Positions 41,466 through 49,550 of a stretch of DNA of 64,000 nucleotides are shown piece by piece. Location of the stretch: the NCBI RefSeq assembly GCF_008633915.1, contig NZ_VJNV01000026.1, positions 124,001 through 188,000 of the forward strand, given 5' to 3'. The DNA comes from Campylobacter sp. LR291e (GTDB taxonomy: Bacteria; Campylobacterota; Campylobacteria; Campylobacterales; Campylobacteraceae). The notes beneath the pieces were generated by a model that saw only the letters and a list, made by a program, of their open reading frames with translations, did not search any database and was not told the origin of the DNA. The number at the start of each line of letters is the position of its first letter. Within the stretch, counting starts at the first letter, position 1. Made by a program: the position numbers and the translations under genes.

Positions 41466-42542
41466 TTAACTCATTTGTGCAGCTACTTCAGCAGCAAAAT
41501 CTTCATTTTTCTTTTCTAAGCCCTCACCCACTTCAAAACGAATAAATTCAGCTATTTTTATGAAACCACCAAATTCTTTTTCCTTTTCTTTGATAACTTG
41601 TTCAATGGTCTTTTTATCATCCATTACATAAAATTGACCCATTAAAGTAAGTTTACTATCAAGTTGAGAATTATCATTTATAAAACTTTCCATTTTTCCA
41701 GGTATGATTTTATCCCAAATTTTTTCAGGCTTATTTTGTGCCTTTAACTCAGCCTTAATATCTTCTTCGGCTCTCTTTAAAATATCATCGCTTAATTGCT
41801 TTCTACTTGCAAATTTAGGAATCTTATGTTCTGGCTTGTTAGGGTCTTTTAATCTTCTTCTTTCTTCATTATCCTTTTCAAGCTCAGCCACCAAAGCCTT
41901 ATACTCACTCTCAATAAAGCCTAAATCAAGTTCTTTATAGCTTAAATAAACAGGTTTCATAGCAGCTATATGCATACAAAGTTGTTTTAAGAAATTCTTT
42001 GATTTTTGAGCTACTTCTTTATTTTCACAAGCTGCAGCTATAATTACGCCTACGCGTCCATTTGTATGGATATATCCATTTACAATGCCACCTTCATTAG
42101 CCTTTAAGGTAGCAAATCTTCTAACAACTAAATTCTCGCCTATAGTAGCGATTTGACTTTTTAAATATTCTTCAAATTTAACCCCATTTATAACGCTTGA
42201 ATGAAGCTCTTCTACATTTTGTAAACTCTTACTTTGAATGTGTGCTGTAGTATCCTTTGTAAGTGCTATAAATTGTTCATTTTTAGCTACAAAATCTGTT
42301 TCTGAATTTATCTCACTAACAGTAGCACTACTAAAATCATCACTTACAACCACACTCACAAGCCCTTCAGCCGCTAATCTATCTGCTTTTTTAGCAGCCT
42401 TGCCAAGCCCTTTTTCTCTTAGCAATTGAACAGCCTTATCAAAATCTCCATCTGTTTCTTTTAAAGCATTCTTACAATCCATCATACCTGCGCCAGTGCT
42501 TTCACGCAGTTCTTTTACCATTTGTGCAGAAATTTCAGCCAT
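41466..42542 (-). CDS. tsf: elongation factor Ts
   Basis: A 358-residue EF-Ts that exchanges GDP on EF-Tu. The N-terminal UBA-like domain contains LRESTGAGMMDCKNAL, and the core follows with ETDFVAKNEQF. A charged insertion (about residues 225-265, EKDNEERRRLKDPNKPEHKI) makes it longer than E. coli EF-Ts (283) but is usual in Epsilonproteobacteria. Its start shares one base with the rpsB stop. Confidence 0.96.
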   Translation of the reverse strand: MAEISAQMVKELRESTGAGMMDCKNALKETDGDFDKAVQLLREKGLGKAAKKADRLAAEGLVSVVVSDDFSSATVSEINSETDFVAKNEQFIALTKDTTAHIQSKSLQNVEELHSSVINGVKFEEYLKSQIATIGENLVVRRFATLKANEGGIVNGYIHTNGRVGVIIAAACENKEVAQKSKNFLKQLCMHIAAMKPVYLSYKELDLGFIESEYKALVAELEKDNEERRRLKDPNKPEHKIPKFASRKQLSDDILKRAEEDIKAELKAQNKPEKIWDKIIPGKMESFINDNSQLDSKLTLMGQFYVMDDKKTIEQVIKEKEKEFGGFIKIAEFIRFEVGEGLEKKNEDFAAEVAAQMS

Positions 42543-43333
42543 TATTCTTCCTCGCTTTCAAAATCTTCTTCTTTCATAGCCTCTTCAATGACTTCTTGTT
42601 TTTCACTCTCACTAACTTCTTTAATCTTTTCTTCGCCTTCTTCTGCATCTTGTTCTCTTAAACTTTTACCTTCTAAAATCGCTTCTGCCATTTCTTGACA
42701 AAAAAGTTGTACTGAGCGAATTGCATCATCATTACCAGGTATAGGATAATCAACCAAATCGGGGTCACAATTTGTATCAAGAGGTGCAATTACAGGAATT
42801 TTTAAACGATTTGCCTCTTTAACAGCTATTTTTTCTTTAACTGTGTCAATAACAAAAATCATATCAGGTTGAGTTTTTAAGTAACGAATTCCACCAAGAT
42901 AAGCAAGTAATTTTTCCTTTTTTCTACTAAGCATTAAGGCTTCTTTTTTTGTTAAAAGCTTTATACTGCCATCTTCTTCCATTTTTTCAATAACTTCTAG
43001 TTTACGTATAGATTGACGAATAGTGCCAAAATTTGTCATCATACCACCGAGCCAACGATGATTAACATAAGGCATTCCACATTTTTCAGCATATTCTTTA
43101 ATAGCCCCACCAGCTTGTTTTTTAGTACCTACAAAGAGTATAGTCTTACCCTCAGCAGCAACGTCTCTAACTATATTATAGGTATATCTAAAATATCTTA
43201 GAGTTTTTTGCAAGTCAATAACATAAATGCCTTTTCTTTCGCCAAAGATAAATTTCTTCATCTTAGGATTCCAACGTCTTGTTTGATGCCCAAAGTGCAC
43301 ACCACATTCGAGTAAATCTCTCATGCTAACCAT
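42542..43333 (-). CDS. rpsB: ribosomal protein S2
   Basis: A 263-residue S2 protein of the small ribosomal subunit. The N-terminal [20 protein letters not shown] and [17 protein letters not shown] are family signatures. The last 35 or so residues are a Glu/Lys-rich acidic tail. AAGGAG lies a few bases before the start. It is the first gene of the eight-gene operon down to argS, and its long leader may carry regulation. Confidence 0.97.
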   Translation of the reverse strand: MVSMRDLLECGVHFGHQTRRWNPKMKKFIFGERKGIYVIDLQKTLRYFRYTYNIVRDVAAEGKTILFVGTKKQAGGAIKEYAEKCGMPYVNHRWLGGMMTNFGTIRQSIRKLEVIEKMEEDGSIKLLTKKEALMLSRKKEKLLAYLGGIRYLKTQPDMIFVIDTVKEKIAVKEANRLKIPVIAPLDTNCDPDLVDYPIPGNDDAIRSVQLFCQEMAEAILEGKSLREQDAEEGEEKIKEVSESEKQEVIEEAMKEEDFESEEE

Positions 43334-43365
43334 AACTTCTCCTTTTAAATTTAGCTTTTTACCTC

Positions 43366-43405
43366 CGCATCCCTTAAAATAACCAAGCTAAAAAGGATTG
43401 ATGCG
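43366..43405 (-). promoter_or_regulatory. possible hairpin in the rpsB leader
   Basis: On the minus strand CGCATC (43405-43400) can pair with GATGCG (43371-43366), with two further G-C pairs across a small bulge, enclosing about 20 bases. It lies between the candidate promoter and rpsB. Ribosomal protein operons are often autoregulated through such leaders, but I cannot match it to a known S2 motif. Confidence 0.3.
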
Positions 43406-43422
43406 TGTGAAATAAAAGCCGT

Positions 43423-43428
43423 ATTTTA
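43423..43428 (-). promoter_or_regulatory. candidate rpsB operon promoter
   Basis: Read on the minus strand, TTTGCTAAAAT gives a -10 box TAAAAT with an extended TG element, about 90 bases before the rpsB start. It would make a leader of roughly 80 bases that includes the hairpin. Confidence 0.45.
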
Positions 43429-43587
43429 GCAAAGTTAAGTTTATTTTTTACTTATTTGAAGTTTAAAATTTGAAAATTTTCAAATTATTTTAATTTTTCC
43501 TATGTAGTTTTTATTACTTTTAATTTATAGCTTTTTCAAATTTTTTAAATTTATTTTTTATCGAAATTTATAGGATTATTTAAGCAT
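43429..43587. other. AT-rich gap without a recognised feature
   Basis: Between the candidate rpsB promoter and the first of the short accessory ORFs. It is almost all A and T and I see no gene, repeat or hairpin in it. It marks the edge of the ribosomal operon block. Confidence 0.6.
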
Positions 43588-43788
43588 TTATAAATTATTA
43601 TCCCTTTTCAAATCCTTATTTATTTTTAAAGCCCTAAAATAAATAGCAGTATAGCTTATATTATCTCTTTTAGCTAAATAACTAGCTACTTGGTTAGTTG
43701 TATTGCCTTGTTGTAGAAGTTGAGATATTTCCACATTATATTTTTTGTATAGTATTGCAATCTTAGGTCTTTTTTTGTGTTGGTTCAT
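43588..43788 (-). CDS. short ORF, module 4 of a broken helix-turn-helix-like repeat protein
   Basis: A 66-residue ORF: a basic start, then KKYNVEISQLLQQGNTTNQV and YLAKRDNISYTAIYFRALK. This matches the pattern of the modules upstream (Tyr, x4, Glu-Ile/Val-Ser, Leu-x2-Gln-Gly, then a basic Tyr-rich helix). It could be a separate small protein, as it has an ATG, but no good ribosome binding site is seen and the neighbouring modules lie in other frames. Best read as the last piece of a broken gene (see 43588-44538). Confidence 0.4.
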   Translation of the reverse strand: MNQHKKRPKIAILYKKYNVEISQLLQQGNTTNQVASYLAKRDNISYTAIYFRALKINKDLKRDNNL

Positions 43789-43790
43789 AG

Positions 43791-44006
43791 TTAAGCTCTT
43801 TTCGTAGCTTTCTTGCTAAATCTTGCAAGGTTCTTAGTAGCAGTGTAATCCTTTTTAGCCATTATGGTATCTATTGCGTAGTTTATTGTGTAGCCTTGGC
43901 TAAGTAAGTTAATTAATTCATCTTTATAAGCTATTGCCTTTGAAGCTCTTTTATACTTTGTTATAATGCCTTGTTCGCTTAGTTCTTTTCTAGTAATTCT
44001 AAACGA
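43791..44006 (-). pseudogene. module 3 fragment without start codon
   Basis: An open frame of 71 codons with no usable start before the conserved part. It encodes AYKDELINLLSQGYTINYA followed by AKKDYTATKNLARFSK, clearly related to modules 2 and 4. It overlaps the end of the module 1-2 ORF and lies in the -1 frame relative to it. Without a frameshift or a non-standard start it cannot be translated, the main evidence that this gene is broken. Confidence 0.6.
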
Positions 44007-44182
44007 TTATATAAGGTTTGAAAGACTATATTTTTATCGTTATACTTTTCTATTAAGCCCTTAGTAATAGCGTATCTGCTATAACCTTGTTTAAATAACT
44101 CACTCACTTCGGCTAAGTATTTTTCACTAACCTTTAAAAGTGGATTATACCCTATGTATTTATTTAAAGCACTAAGTAACAT
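43979..44182 (-). CDS. short ORF, modules 1-2 of the broken repeat gene
   Basis: A 67-residue ORF with KYLAEVSELFKQGYSRYAI and EKYNDKNIVFQTLYNRLELL, the best-preserved module. The frame stays open upstream of the ATG to 44296 and there encodes another module (GIIQDLYKQGLGNTQILAKL). Module 1 is therefore cut off from this ATG. It may be expressed as a small protein but is more likely a fragment. Confidence 0.4.
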   Translation of the reverse strand: MLLSALNKYIGYNPLLKVSEKYLAEVSELFKQGYSRYAITKGLIEKYNDKNIVFQTLYNRLELLEKN

Positions 44183-44271
44183 AGCATTTAATTCTTTTAG
44201 TTCAGGTTTTAAAATGGCAAGTTTAGCTAGTATTTGTGTGTTTCCTAAACCTTGTTTATAAAGGTCTTGTA

Positions 44272-44538
44272 TTATGCCCCTATTATCAAAAATAGCTTAT
44301 TAGTCCTTGCCTTTTTAGCATTAATGTATAAAGGTTTTAATTCCCTATAAGTCATATTTTTATAGTTTGTTTCCATTTTATTATGCAGTTCGTTAAACTC
44401 ATTTTCGTTAATATAACATTCTTCAAAGACTTTTCTAAGACATAACCTTTCTTTGCTATATTTGTCTATTACTAGGTAAGATTTTCCCTTATATACTCCA
44501 AAATCACTCGCATATATTTTATTTAAGATATTTGACAT
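44272..44538 (-). CDS. short ORF, N-terminal part of the broken repeat gene
   Basis: An 88-residue ORF: SNILNKIYASDFGVYKGKSY, a Cys/Glu-rich middle (ERLCLRKVFEECYINENEF), then YRELKPLYINAKKARTNK. Past this point the frame gives seven residues and a stop, while the -1 frame continues smoothly into the first repeat module. No domain recognised. A single added base before 44296 would join it to the module ORF. Confidence 0.45.
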   Translation of the reverse strand: MSNILNKIYASDFGVYKGKSYLVIDKYSKERLCLRKVFEECYINENEFNELHNKMETNYKNMTYRELKPLYINAKKARTNKLFLIIGA

Positions 44539-44750
44539 TGTGCCCCTTTTAGTTTTGTAAATTATACTTTCTTTTTGCTTAGGTTTTGTTTTAAATTATA
44601 ATGGGATATTTTAGAACTAAGGCAAATTTAAAAAAGTTAAAAATACAATTATAAGTTATTTTTGTTAGGTTTAAATATTATTTTTTATCAAAATTAGGCA
44701 AAAAACTCTAACTTCTTAAGCTAAAGATAAATTGCCTAATTCAAACACAA

Positions 44751-45704
44751 TCACTTCTTAAAAGCCTTTACAATCTTAGCTTGAAGTTTAAACCAGTCTT
44801 TAAGTAGCATTAAAGGATAGCCTCCATAGGCATTACCACCTTTTAAATTCTTAGAAACTCCACCTCTTGCAGCAATGCTTGTAAAATCACCTATTTTAAG
44901 GTGTCCAGCCGTTCCGCTTTGTCCACCCATTATTACATTTCTACCAAGTTCTGTAGAACCTGAAATTCCAACTTGAGAAACTATTAAACAATGTTGACCA
45001 AGTTTGCAATTATGTCCTATTTGAACGAGATTATCTATCTTTGTGCCTTCTTTTATAATAGTACTATCAAAAACAGCCCTATCAATAGTACTACAAGCCC
45101 CGACTTCTACATAATCTTCTAAGATAACATTGCCATTATGATAAATTTTATAATGTTCCCCACCCTTGCTATGTGCATATCCAAAGCCATCACTCCCTAT
45201 AACGCAATTTGCAAGTAAGTGGCATTTTCTACCAATTTTACTATCATTATAAATAACTACATTTGGATGAATGATACTATCATCTCCTATGCTAACATTA
45301 TCACCTATGTAAGCCCCAGCCATTATAACAACATTTTCACCTATACTAACATTATGCCCTATATACACATTTGGCATTATAGTAGCACTTTTTGCAATCT
45401 CATGTTTTTTTTCTTTAACATTTGTTATTAATGGCTTAGCAAAAATTCTACTTAAAAAGGCAAAGCTTAAATGAGGATTAGAGCTTATAATAGCCTTAGT
45501 ATCCTTTGGCACCAAATTTTCATGCTCTTTTAAAACCAAAATCGCGCCAGCACCTGTATTTGTGATATCCTTAGCGTTTTTATCCCCATCACAATAGGTA
45601 AGTTCGGTAAAATTTGCCTTAGATAAGGAATTTAAACCCGAAATATCAATATCCTCATCCTTATAGTCAAGATTTAAAAATTCAGCAATCTCACTTAATC
45701 TCAT
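44751..45704 (-). CDS. lpxD: UDP-3-O-acylglucosamine N-acyltransferase
   Basis: A 317-residue lipid A biosynthesis enzyme. The N-terminal domain (about 1-95) precedes a left-handed beta-helix of hexapeptide repeats (about 100-275); the catalytic His lies in DNLVQIGHNCKLG, and IGSDGFGYAHSKG is a family signature. A C-terminal helix ends the protein. It overlaps ilvH by 4 bp, so it is last in the ilvI-ilvH-lpxD operon. Length is slightly less than E. coli LpxD (341). Confidence 0.93.
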   Translation of the reverse strand: MRLSEIAEFLNLDYKDEDIDISGLNSLSKANFTELTYCDGDKNAKDITNTGAGAILVLKEHENLVPKDTKAIISSNPHLSFAFLSRIFAKPLITNVKEKKHEIAKSATIMPNVYIGHNVSIGENVVIMAGAYIGDNVSIGDDSIIHPNVVIYNDSKIGRKCHLLANCVIGSDGFGYAHSKGGEHYKIYHNGNVILEDYVEVGACSTIDRAVFDSTIIKEGTKIDNLVQIGHNCKLGQHCLIVSQVGISGSTELGRNVIMGGQSGTAGHLKIGDFTSIAARGGVSKNLKGGNAYGGYPLMLLKDWFKLQAKIVKAFKK

Positions 45705-46165
45705 TTTATCTCCATTAAAACTGAACCACTGCGAACTATGTCGCTTGGATTGTATTTTTTAATAGTCTTGATAAAATTATCAATCCTATTTGCATCATCA
45801 GCTACCATTAAAAATAAAAAATTCTCATTACTATTTGCAATCGTTCCATTATACGCCTTTAATACTGCGTCAAGCCCTCCTAAATTTTCATTTAGTGGAA
45901 TTTTAACAAGGGCCATTTCTTTTTCTATAAATTCTCCACTTTCTATAACCTTATAGGTTGGGATTAATTTATGAAGTTGTTTTACTATTTGTTCAAATAC
46001 CTTTTCATTGCCCGAAGTTACTATATTTACACGGGAAAATTCGCTTGAAACAATGGGTGCAACCGTAAGGCTATCTATATTATAACCTCTACCTGAAAAA
46101 AGCCCAACAATGCGAGATAAAACCCCATGTTCATTTAAAACTATAACTGATAAAATTCTTCTCAT
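45701..46165 (-). CDS. ilvH: acetolactate synthase small subunit
   Basis: A 154-residue regulatory subunit. The N-terminal ACT domain has LNEHGVLSRIVGLFSGRGYNIDSL, and the C-terminal half has KSIR-type helix-strand pattern ending IVRSG. It binds valine and controls IlvI in branched-chain amino acid synthesis. It overlaps ilvI and lpxD by 4 bp each. Confidence 0.94.
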   Translation of the reverse strand: MRRILSVIVLNEHGVLSRIVGLFSGRGYNIDSLTVAPIVSSEFSRVNIVTSGNEKVFEQIVKQLHKLIPTYKVIESGEFIEKEMALVKIPLNENLGGLDAVLKAYNGTIANSNENFLFLMVADDANRIDNFIKTIKKYNPSDIVRSGSVLMEIK

Positions 46166-47865
46166 TTTTTATCCTTTGCTGTTGGTAAAATCATATTATA
46201 AATAGCAGTTCCGGCAGGAACCATAGGTAAAACATCTTCAAAGCGATCAATTTGTACATTTAAAACTGCTGTTTTATCGCTTTTTAAGACCTTATTAAAA
46301 GCGTTTATAAATTCATCCTTGCTTTTAATATCAAAGCCCTCGCAACCAAAACCTTCTGCGATTTTTACAAAGTCAGGTTGATTTTGTAGATTAGTTTCTG
46401 AAAAATGTTCGTTATAAAACATACTTTGCCATTGTCTAACCATGCCTAAGAATGCGTTATTTAAAATAATGTTTATAAATTTAATCTTATATTCGTTAGC
46501 TGTCATTAATTCTTGTATATTCATTAAAACGCCACCATCTCCAACGAAATTTATAACAACCTCCTCATCTTTAAGAGCTAATTTTGCACCAAGGGCTGCA
46601 GGTAAAGAATAACCCATAGTACCAAGCCCACCACTTGTTGAAAACTGCCTAGGATAATTAAATGGGAAAAATTGTGCAACCCACATTTGATGTTGACCAA
46701 CATCAGTTATAATCCTAGCATTTGGGACTATCTTAGCACATTCTTGTATAACCCATTGAGGTTTTAAAATTTCATCACTATCATCATAAGACATAGGATA
46801 AAGATTATTATATCTTTTCAAGGTTTCAAGCCATTCTTTATCATTTGGATTAAATTTTTCTTTTTTAAGTTCAAGTAAAAGCTCATCCACAACGCATTTA
46901 GTATCACCAACTATAGGAAAATGCACATCAATTATCTTAGAAATAGAACTTGGGTCAATATCTATATGAACTATCTTTGCAGCTTTAGCAAATTCGCTTG
47001 TCTTGCCCGTAATCCTATCATCAAATCTAGCCCCAATAGATATTAACAAATCACATTCACTAAGTGCCATGTTAGCAGCATAACTTCCATGCATTCCTGC
47101 CATTTTTAAATTTAAACTATCATCATTTGCTAAAACACCTAAGGCCATTAAGGTTTCAACAGCTGGAATTTGAGTAAGTTTAACTAATTCTCTTATACTA
47201 TCACTTGCATTTGAACTAATACAGCCTCCACCTAGATAAAATAATGGCCTTTTAGCCTCTTTTAACAACTCGGCTAACTTTTTAATCTGCTTTGCATTGC
47301 CCTTATAAGTTGGCTTATAAGTTTTCATTGAAATTTCACTAGGATACTCCCAAGTCCCAAGATAAGCACTAACATCCTTTGGTATATCAACATGAACAGG
47401 TCCTGGACGTCCACTTTTTGCTATATAAAAGGCCTCTTTTAAAACGCGTGGCAATTCATCAATATGAGTTACAAGATAATTATGCTTAACGCAAGGCCTT
47501 GAAATGCCAACTGCATCAATTTCTTGAAAGGCATCAGTACCTATTAAAGAAGTAGAAACTTGCCCTGATATTAAAACAAGAGGGATTGAATCACTATACG
47601 CAGTAGCAAGTCCTGTAATGGCATTGGTAAAACCGGGTCCACTTGTAACAATGGCAACGCCAACCTTGCCACTAACCCTAGCATAACCATCGGCTGCGTG
47701 AACTGCGGCTTGTTCGTGTCTAACTAGTATGTGTTTAAAATAATTTTGTTTATAAATTTCTTCATAAATGTTTAAAGCAGCCCCTCCTGGATACCCAAAA
47801 ACTACTTCAACATTTTCTTCTTTTAAGGCTTCACATATCATCGCTGAACCACTTATTTTACTCAT
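46162..47865 (-). CDS. ilvI: acetolactate synthase large subunit
   Basis: A 567-residue thiamine-diphosphate enzyme for the first common step of isoleucine and valine synthesis. FGYPGGAALNIYE near the N-terminus contains the loop before the catalytic Glu (LVRHEQAAVHAADGYAR). The C-terminal TPP motif runs from VINFVGDGGVLMNIQEL to NNAFLGMVRQWQ. It is the first gene of the operon, with 162 bp upstream to the divergent lipoprotein remnant. Confidence 0.95.
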   Translation of the reverse strand: MSKISGSAMICEALKEENVEVVFGYPGGAALNIYEEIYKQNYFKHILVRHEQAAVHAADGYARVSGKVGVAIVTSGPGFTNAITGLATAYSDSIPLVLISGQVSTSLIGTDAFQEIDAVGISRPCVKHNYLVTHIDELPRVLKEAFYIAKSGRPGPVHVDIPKDVSAYLGTWEYPSEISMKTYKPTYKGNAKQIKKLAELLKEAKRPLFYLGGGCISSNASDSIRELVKLTQIPAVETLMALGVLANDDSLNLKMAGMHGSYAANMALSECDLLISIGARFDDRITGKTSEFAKAAKIVHIDIDPSSISKIIDVHFPIVGDTKCVVDELLLELKKEKFNPNDKEWLETLKRYNNLYPMSYDDSDEILKPQWVIQECAKIVPNARIITDVGQHQMWVAQFFPFNYPRQFSTSGGLGTMGYSLPAALGAKLALKDEEVVINFVGDGGVLMNIQELMTANEYKIKFINIILNNAFLGMVRQWQSMFYNEHFSETNLQNQPDFVKIAEGFGCEGFDIKSKDEFINAFNKVLKSDKTAVLNVQIDRFEDVLPMVPAGTAIYNMILPTAKDKK

Positions 47866-48027
47866 TTTGTATCCTTAAAGTTCATATAAAAAATTTTGCG
47901 AACAATTGTAACATATAAAACAAAATACAAGCTTTAAATTTAGCATTAGTATAAAAAAATGTTTCAATCAGTAAATTTAACCAAATATTAAAAAAATATC
48001 ATTTTTAAAAATTTTCAAGGAGAATAT

Positions 48028-48451
48028 ATGAAAAAAATTTGTGCAAGTTTAGTGGTGCTTTTAGTTTTGAGTGGTTGTGGCTATAAAGGTGGTAGTGAAT
48101 TTTTAGAAATGCACGATAAATCAAGTATTCAAAAAGAATTACCTCTCAATAAAATTACAAAACAAGAAATAATTGCTAAATTTAGAAAGCCAAATGATGA
48201 AAGTATATAATGCTGCTGGTGAAACAATAGATGTTGGTGGAAAAAATATAGTCGCATTTAATTCTATTAATTATAGCTATATAGAAGGTGGGGCAAATCC
48301 GGCAAGTTATGTACCAGTTGTTGGTGGTTTAATAGGAAGCAATGAAAGCGAAAACACTTTTATATATTTATGGTTTGATAAAAATGACAAACTTATACAA
48401 TATGTATTTACAAAAGGACAAAATAGTTCAGGCACTAAAGTAGAATTTTAA
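48028..48451 (+). pseudogene. frameshifted outer-membrane lipoprotein, SmpA/BamE-like
   Basis: Two overlapping frames. 48028-48210 gives a signal peptide with lipobox VLSGCGYKG and the family-like LNKITKQEIIAKFRKPND. 48173-48451 (+1 frame) continues as YNAAGETIDVGGKNIVAFNS to the end IQYVFTKGQN. Removing one base near 48200 (in AGTATATAAT) joins them as a protein of about 140 residues. KITKQEIIAKFRKPND followed by a short sheet resembles the SmpA/BamE-like fold. It is most likely inactive, since the signal and main body are separated; a sequencing error is the alternative. Confidence 0.65.
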
Positions 48452-48455
48452 TGAT

Positions 48456-48481
48456 AAATGCGCAATTTACATTTCGCATTT
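48456..48481. terminator. weak hairpin between convergent genes
   Basis: AAATGCG (48456-48462) and CGCATTT (48475-48481) can form a 7-bp stem with a 12-base loop. It sits between the convergent lipoprotein remnant and the EexN-like gene. No clear U-run follows in either direction, so its role as a terminator is uncertain. Confidence 0.3.
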
Positions 48482-48717
48482 TAAAAAGTTGAATTTGTTT
48501 CTTTGCTAATATTTTGTTCTAACTTACTTTTCCATTCTTCTTTTTCAATGGCTATTTTATAGGCATTTATGCAATCTTGACTAATGAGATTATATTTTTT
48601 ACATTTTAAGGTTTTTTCCTTAGCAAGTTCGGGATTTGCCTTATAAAATTCCACACTTTTAGTTTCTTGGCAAGATACCAAAAACAAAGATAAAAAGATA
48701 AAAAATAAAATTTTCAT
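48481..48717 (-). CDS. EexN-like lipoprotein
   Basis: A 78-residue lipoprotein: signal peptide with lipobox LFLVSC (Cys16), then SVEFYKANPELAKEKTLKCK and SQDCINAYKIA. The KSVE-x-Y-x-x-NPE-x-A pattern plus two later Cys residues fits the EexN family of entry-exclusion lipoproteins, found on conjugative plasmids and integrated elements. No other transfer genes are nearby, so it is probably a relic of an element or a captured gene. Family call rests on a short motif. Confidence 0.6.
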   Translation of the reverse strand: MKILFFIFLSLFLVSCQETKSVEFYKANPELAKEKTLKCKKYNLISQDCINAYKIAIEKEEWKSKLEQNISKETNSTF

Positions 48718-48729
48718 ACTAATCCTTTT

Positions 48730-49341
48730 TTAAGAATTATAGCTAAATACAGGCAAGGACCACTTATATTTTATAGCTAAAAGTCTCATTAAAACTCCTA
48801 AAAATAAGGTTATAAGCGTGCAAATTAAAGCATTTAAACTAGCCCACATTAAAAGACCATAGTAAATTCCACCTGCGATTATAGCAACACCTGCATAAAT
48901 TTCTTTTTGAAAAACTAAGGGAATTCTCATACATAAAATATCCCTTAAAATACCACCAAAAACCCCTGTTATAACGGCTGCTGAAATGGCTATTATAAAG
49001 CCTAAATTTTCATCTATTGCAACTTGTGCCCCAAGTATGCTAAATACCACTAAACCAACGGCATCAAGGCTTAAAAAAACGCTTTCAAGCCTAACAACTA
49101 ACGCGGGAATTTTTGTAGCAATTAGGGCACAAATGCAGATTAAAATCACATATTCAGGGTGTTTAACCCAGGTAAGTGGAAAATGCCCCAAAAGCACATC
49201 TCTTATACTACCACCTCCAATAGCTGTTACAAGGGCTATAAACATAACGCCAAATAAATCCATTTTATGCCGTCCAGCTGCTAGGGCCCCAGTCATTCCC
49301 TCAGCACTAATTCCGATAATATAAAGTATAGTAAGTAACAC
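48730..49341 (-). CDS. TRIC/UPF0126-family membrane protein
   Basis: A 203-residue protein with seven membrane helices and two repeated signature loops, [13 protein letters not shown] (about residues 40-52) and [12 protein letters not shown] (about 128-139). These GGG-x-x-RD repeats mark the prokaryotic trimeric intracellular cation channel-like family (UPF0126, YicG/YadS). Some members are linked to potassium or glycine transport; the role here is unknown. It stands between two accessory patches and is intact. Confidence 0.85.
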   Translation of the reverse strand: MLLTILYIIGISAEGMTGALAAGRHKMDLFGVMFIALVTAIGGGSIRDVLLGHFPLTWVKHPEYVILICICALIATKIPALVVRLESVFLSLDAVGLVVFSILGAQVAIDENLGFIIAISAAVITGVFGGILRDILCMRIPLVFQKEIYAGVAIIAGGIYYGLLMWASLNALICTLITLFLGVLMRLLAIKYKWSLPVFSYNS

Positions 49342-49550
49342 AAGCTTTCTTTAATAATGATTTTTAAAAATATATTATTATTTTGCTATAACTTTCTTTA
49401 AAATTTTAATTTTTTTGGGTTAAAAGTTTAGTTAAAAAGAAAAAAGTACTTAAAGAATAATGTAATGTTATCACACTACAAAAATGGGTATAATGTTATT
49501 TAAGGTATAGATTTGGTATAATTTTGAATATTAAATTTAAGTTGGTTAAT
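49342..49550. other. AT-rich gap upstream of the restriction-modification locus
   Basis: The gap holds two TATAAT boxes (49489-49494, preceded by TGGG; 49517-49522, preceded by TTTGG) and nothing else I can name. The second fits an extended -10 promoter giving a short leader to the ATG at 49551. Confidence 0.55.
49517..49522 (+). promoter_or_regulatory. promoter -10 box of the methyltransferase gene
   Basis: TATAAT with an extended TTTGG before it. Transcription would begin near 49529, which supports starting translation at the ATG at 49551 instead of the TTG at 49524. Confidence 0.5.

Larger units (their letters stand above)
43588..44538 (-). pseudogene. frameshifted repeat-module gene
   Basis: Four overlapping open frames cover this stretch on the minus strand: 44538-44272, 44296-43979, 44006-43791 and about 43833-43588. 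Each is shifted -1 from the one before, and adjoining frames overlap by 25-43 bases. Read through, they give one protein of about 310 residues: an N-terminal domain of about 80 residues, then four divergent modules of about 45-55 residues sharing Leu-x2-Gln-Gly-Tyr/Leu and a following Lys/Tyr/Arg helix. The third frame has no ATG before its module. This fits a gene broken by three one-base deletions. I do not recognise the family; the modules look like small DNA-binding helices. Confidence 0.6.

Noticed and set aside
44272-44296. Programmed -1 frameshifting in the repeat-module gene
   Set aside because: The overlap has no X-XXY-YYZ slippery heptamer in the right frame, so I do not claim recoding, although the equal shifts are noted as a finding.
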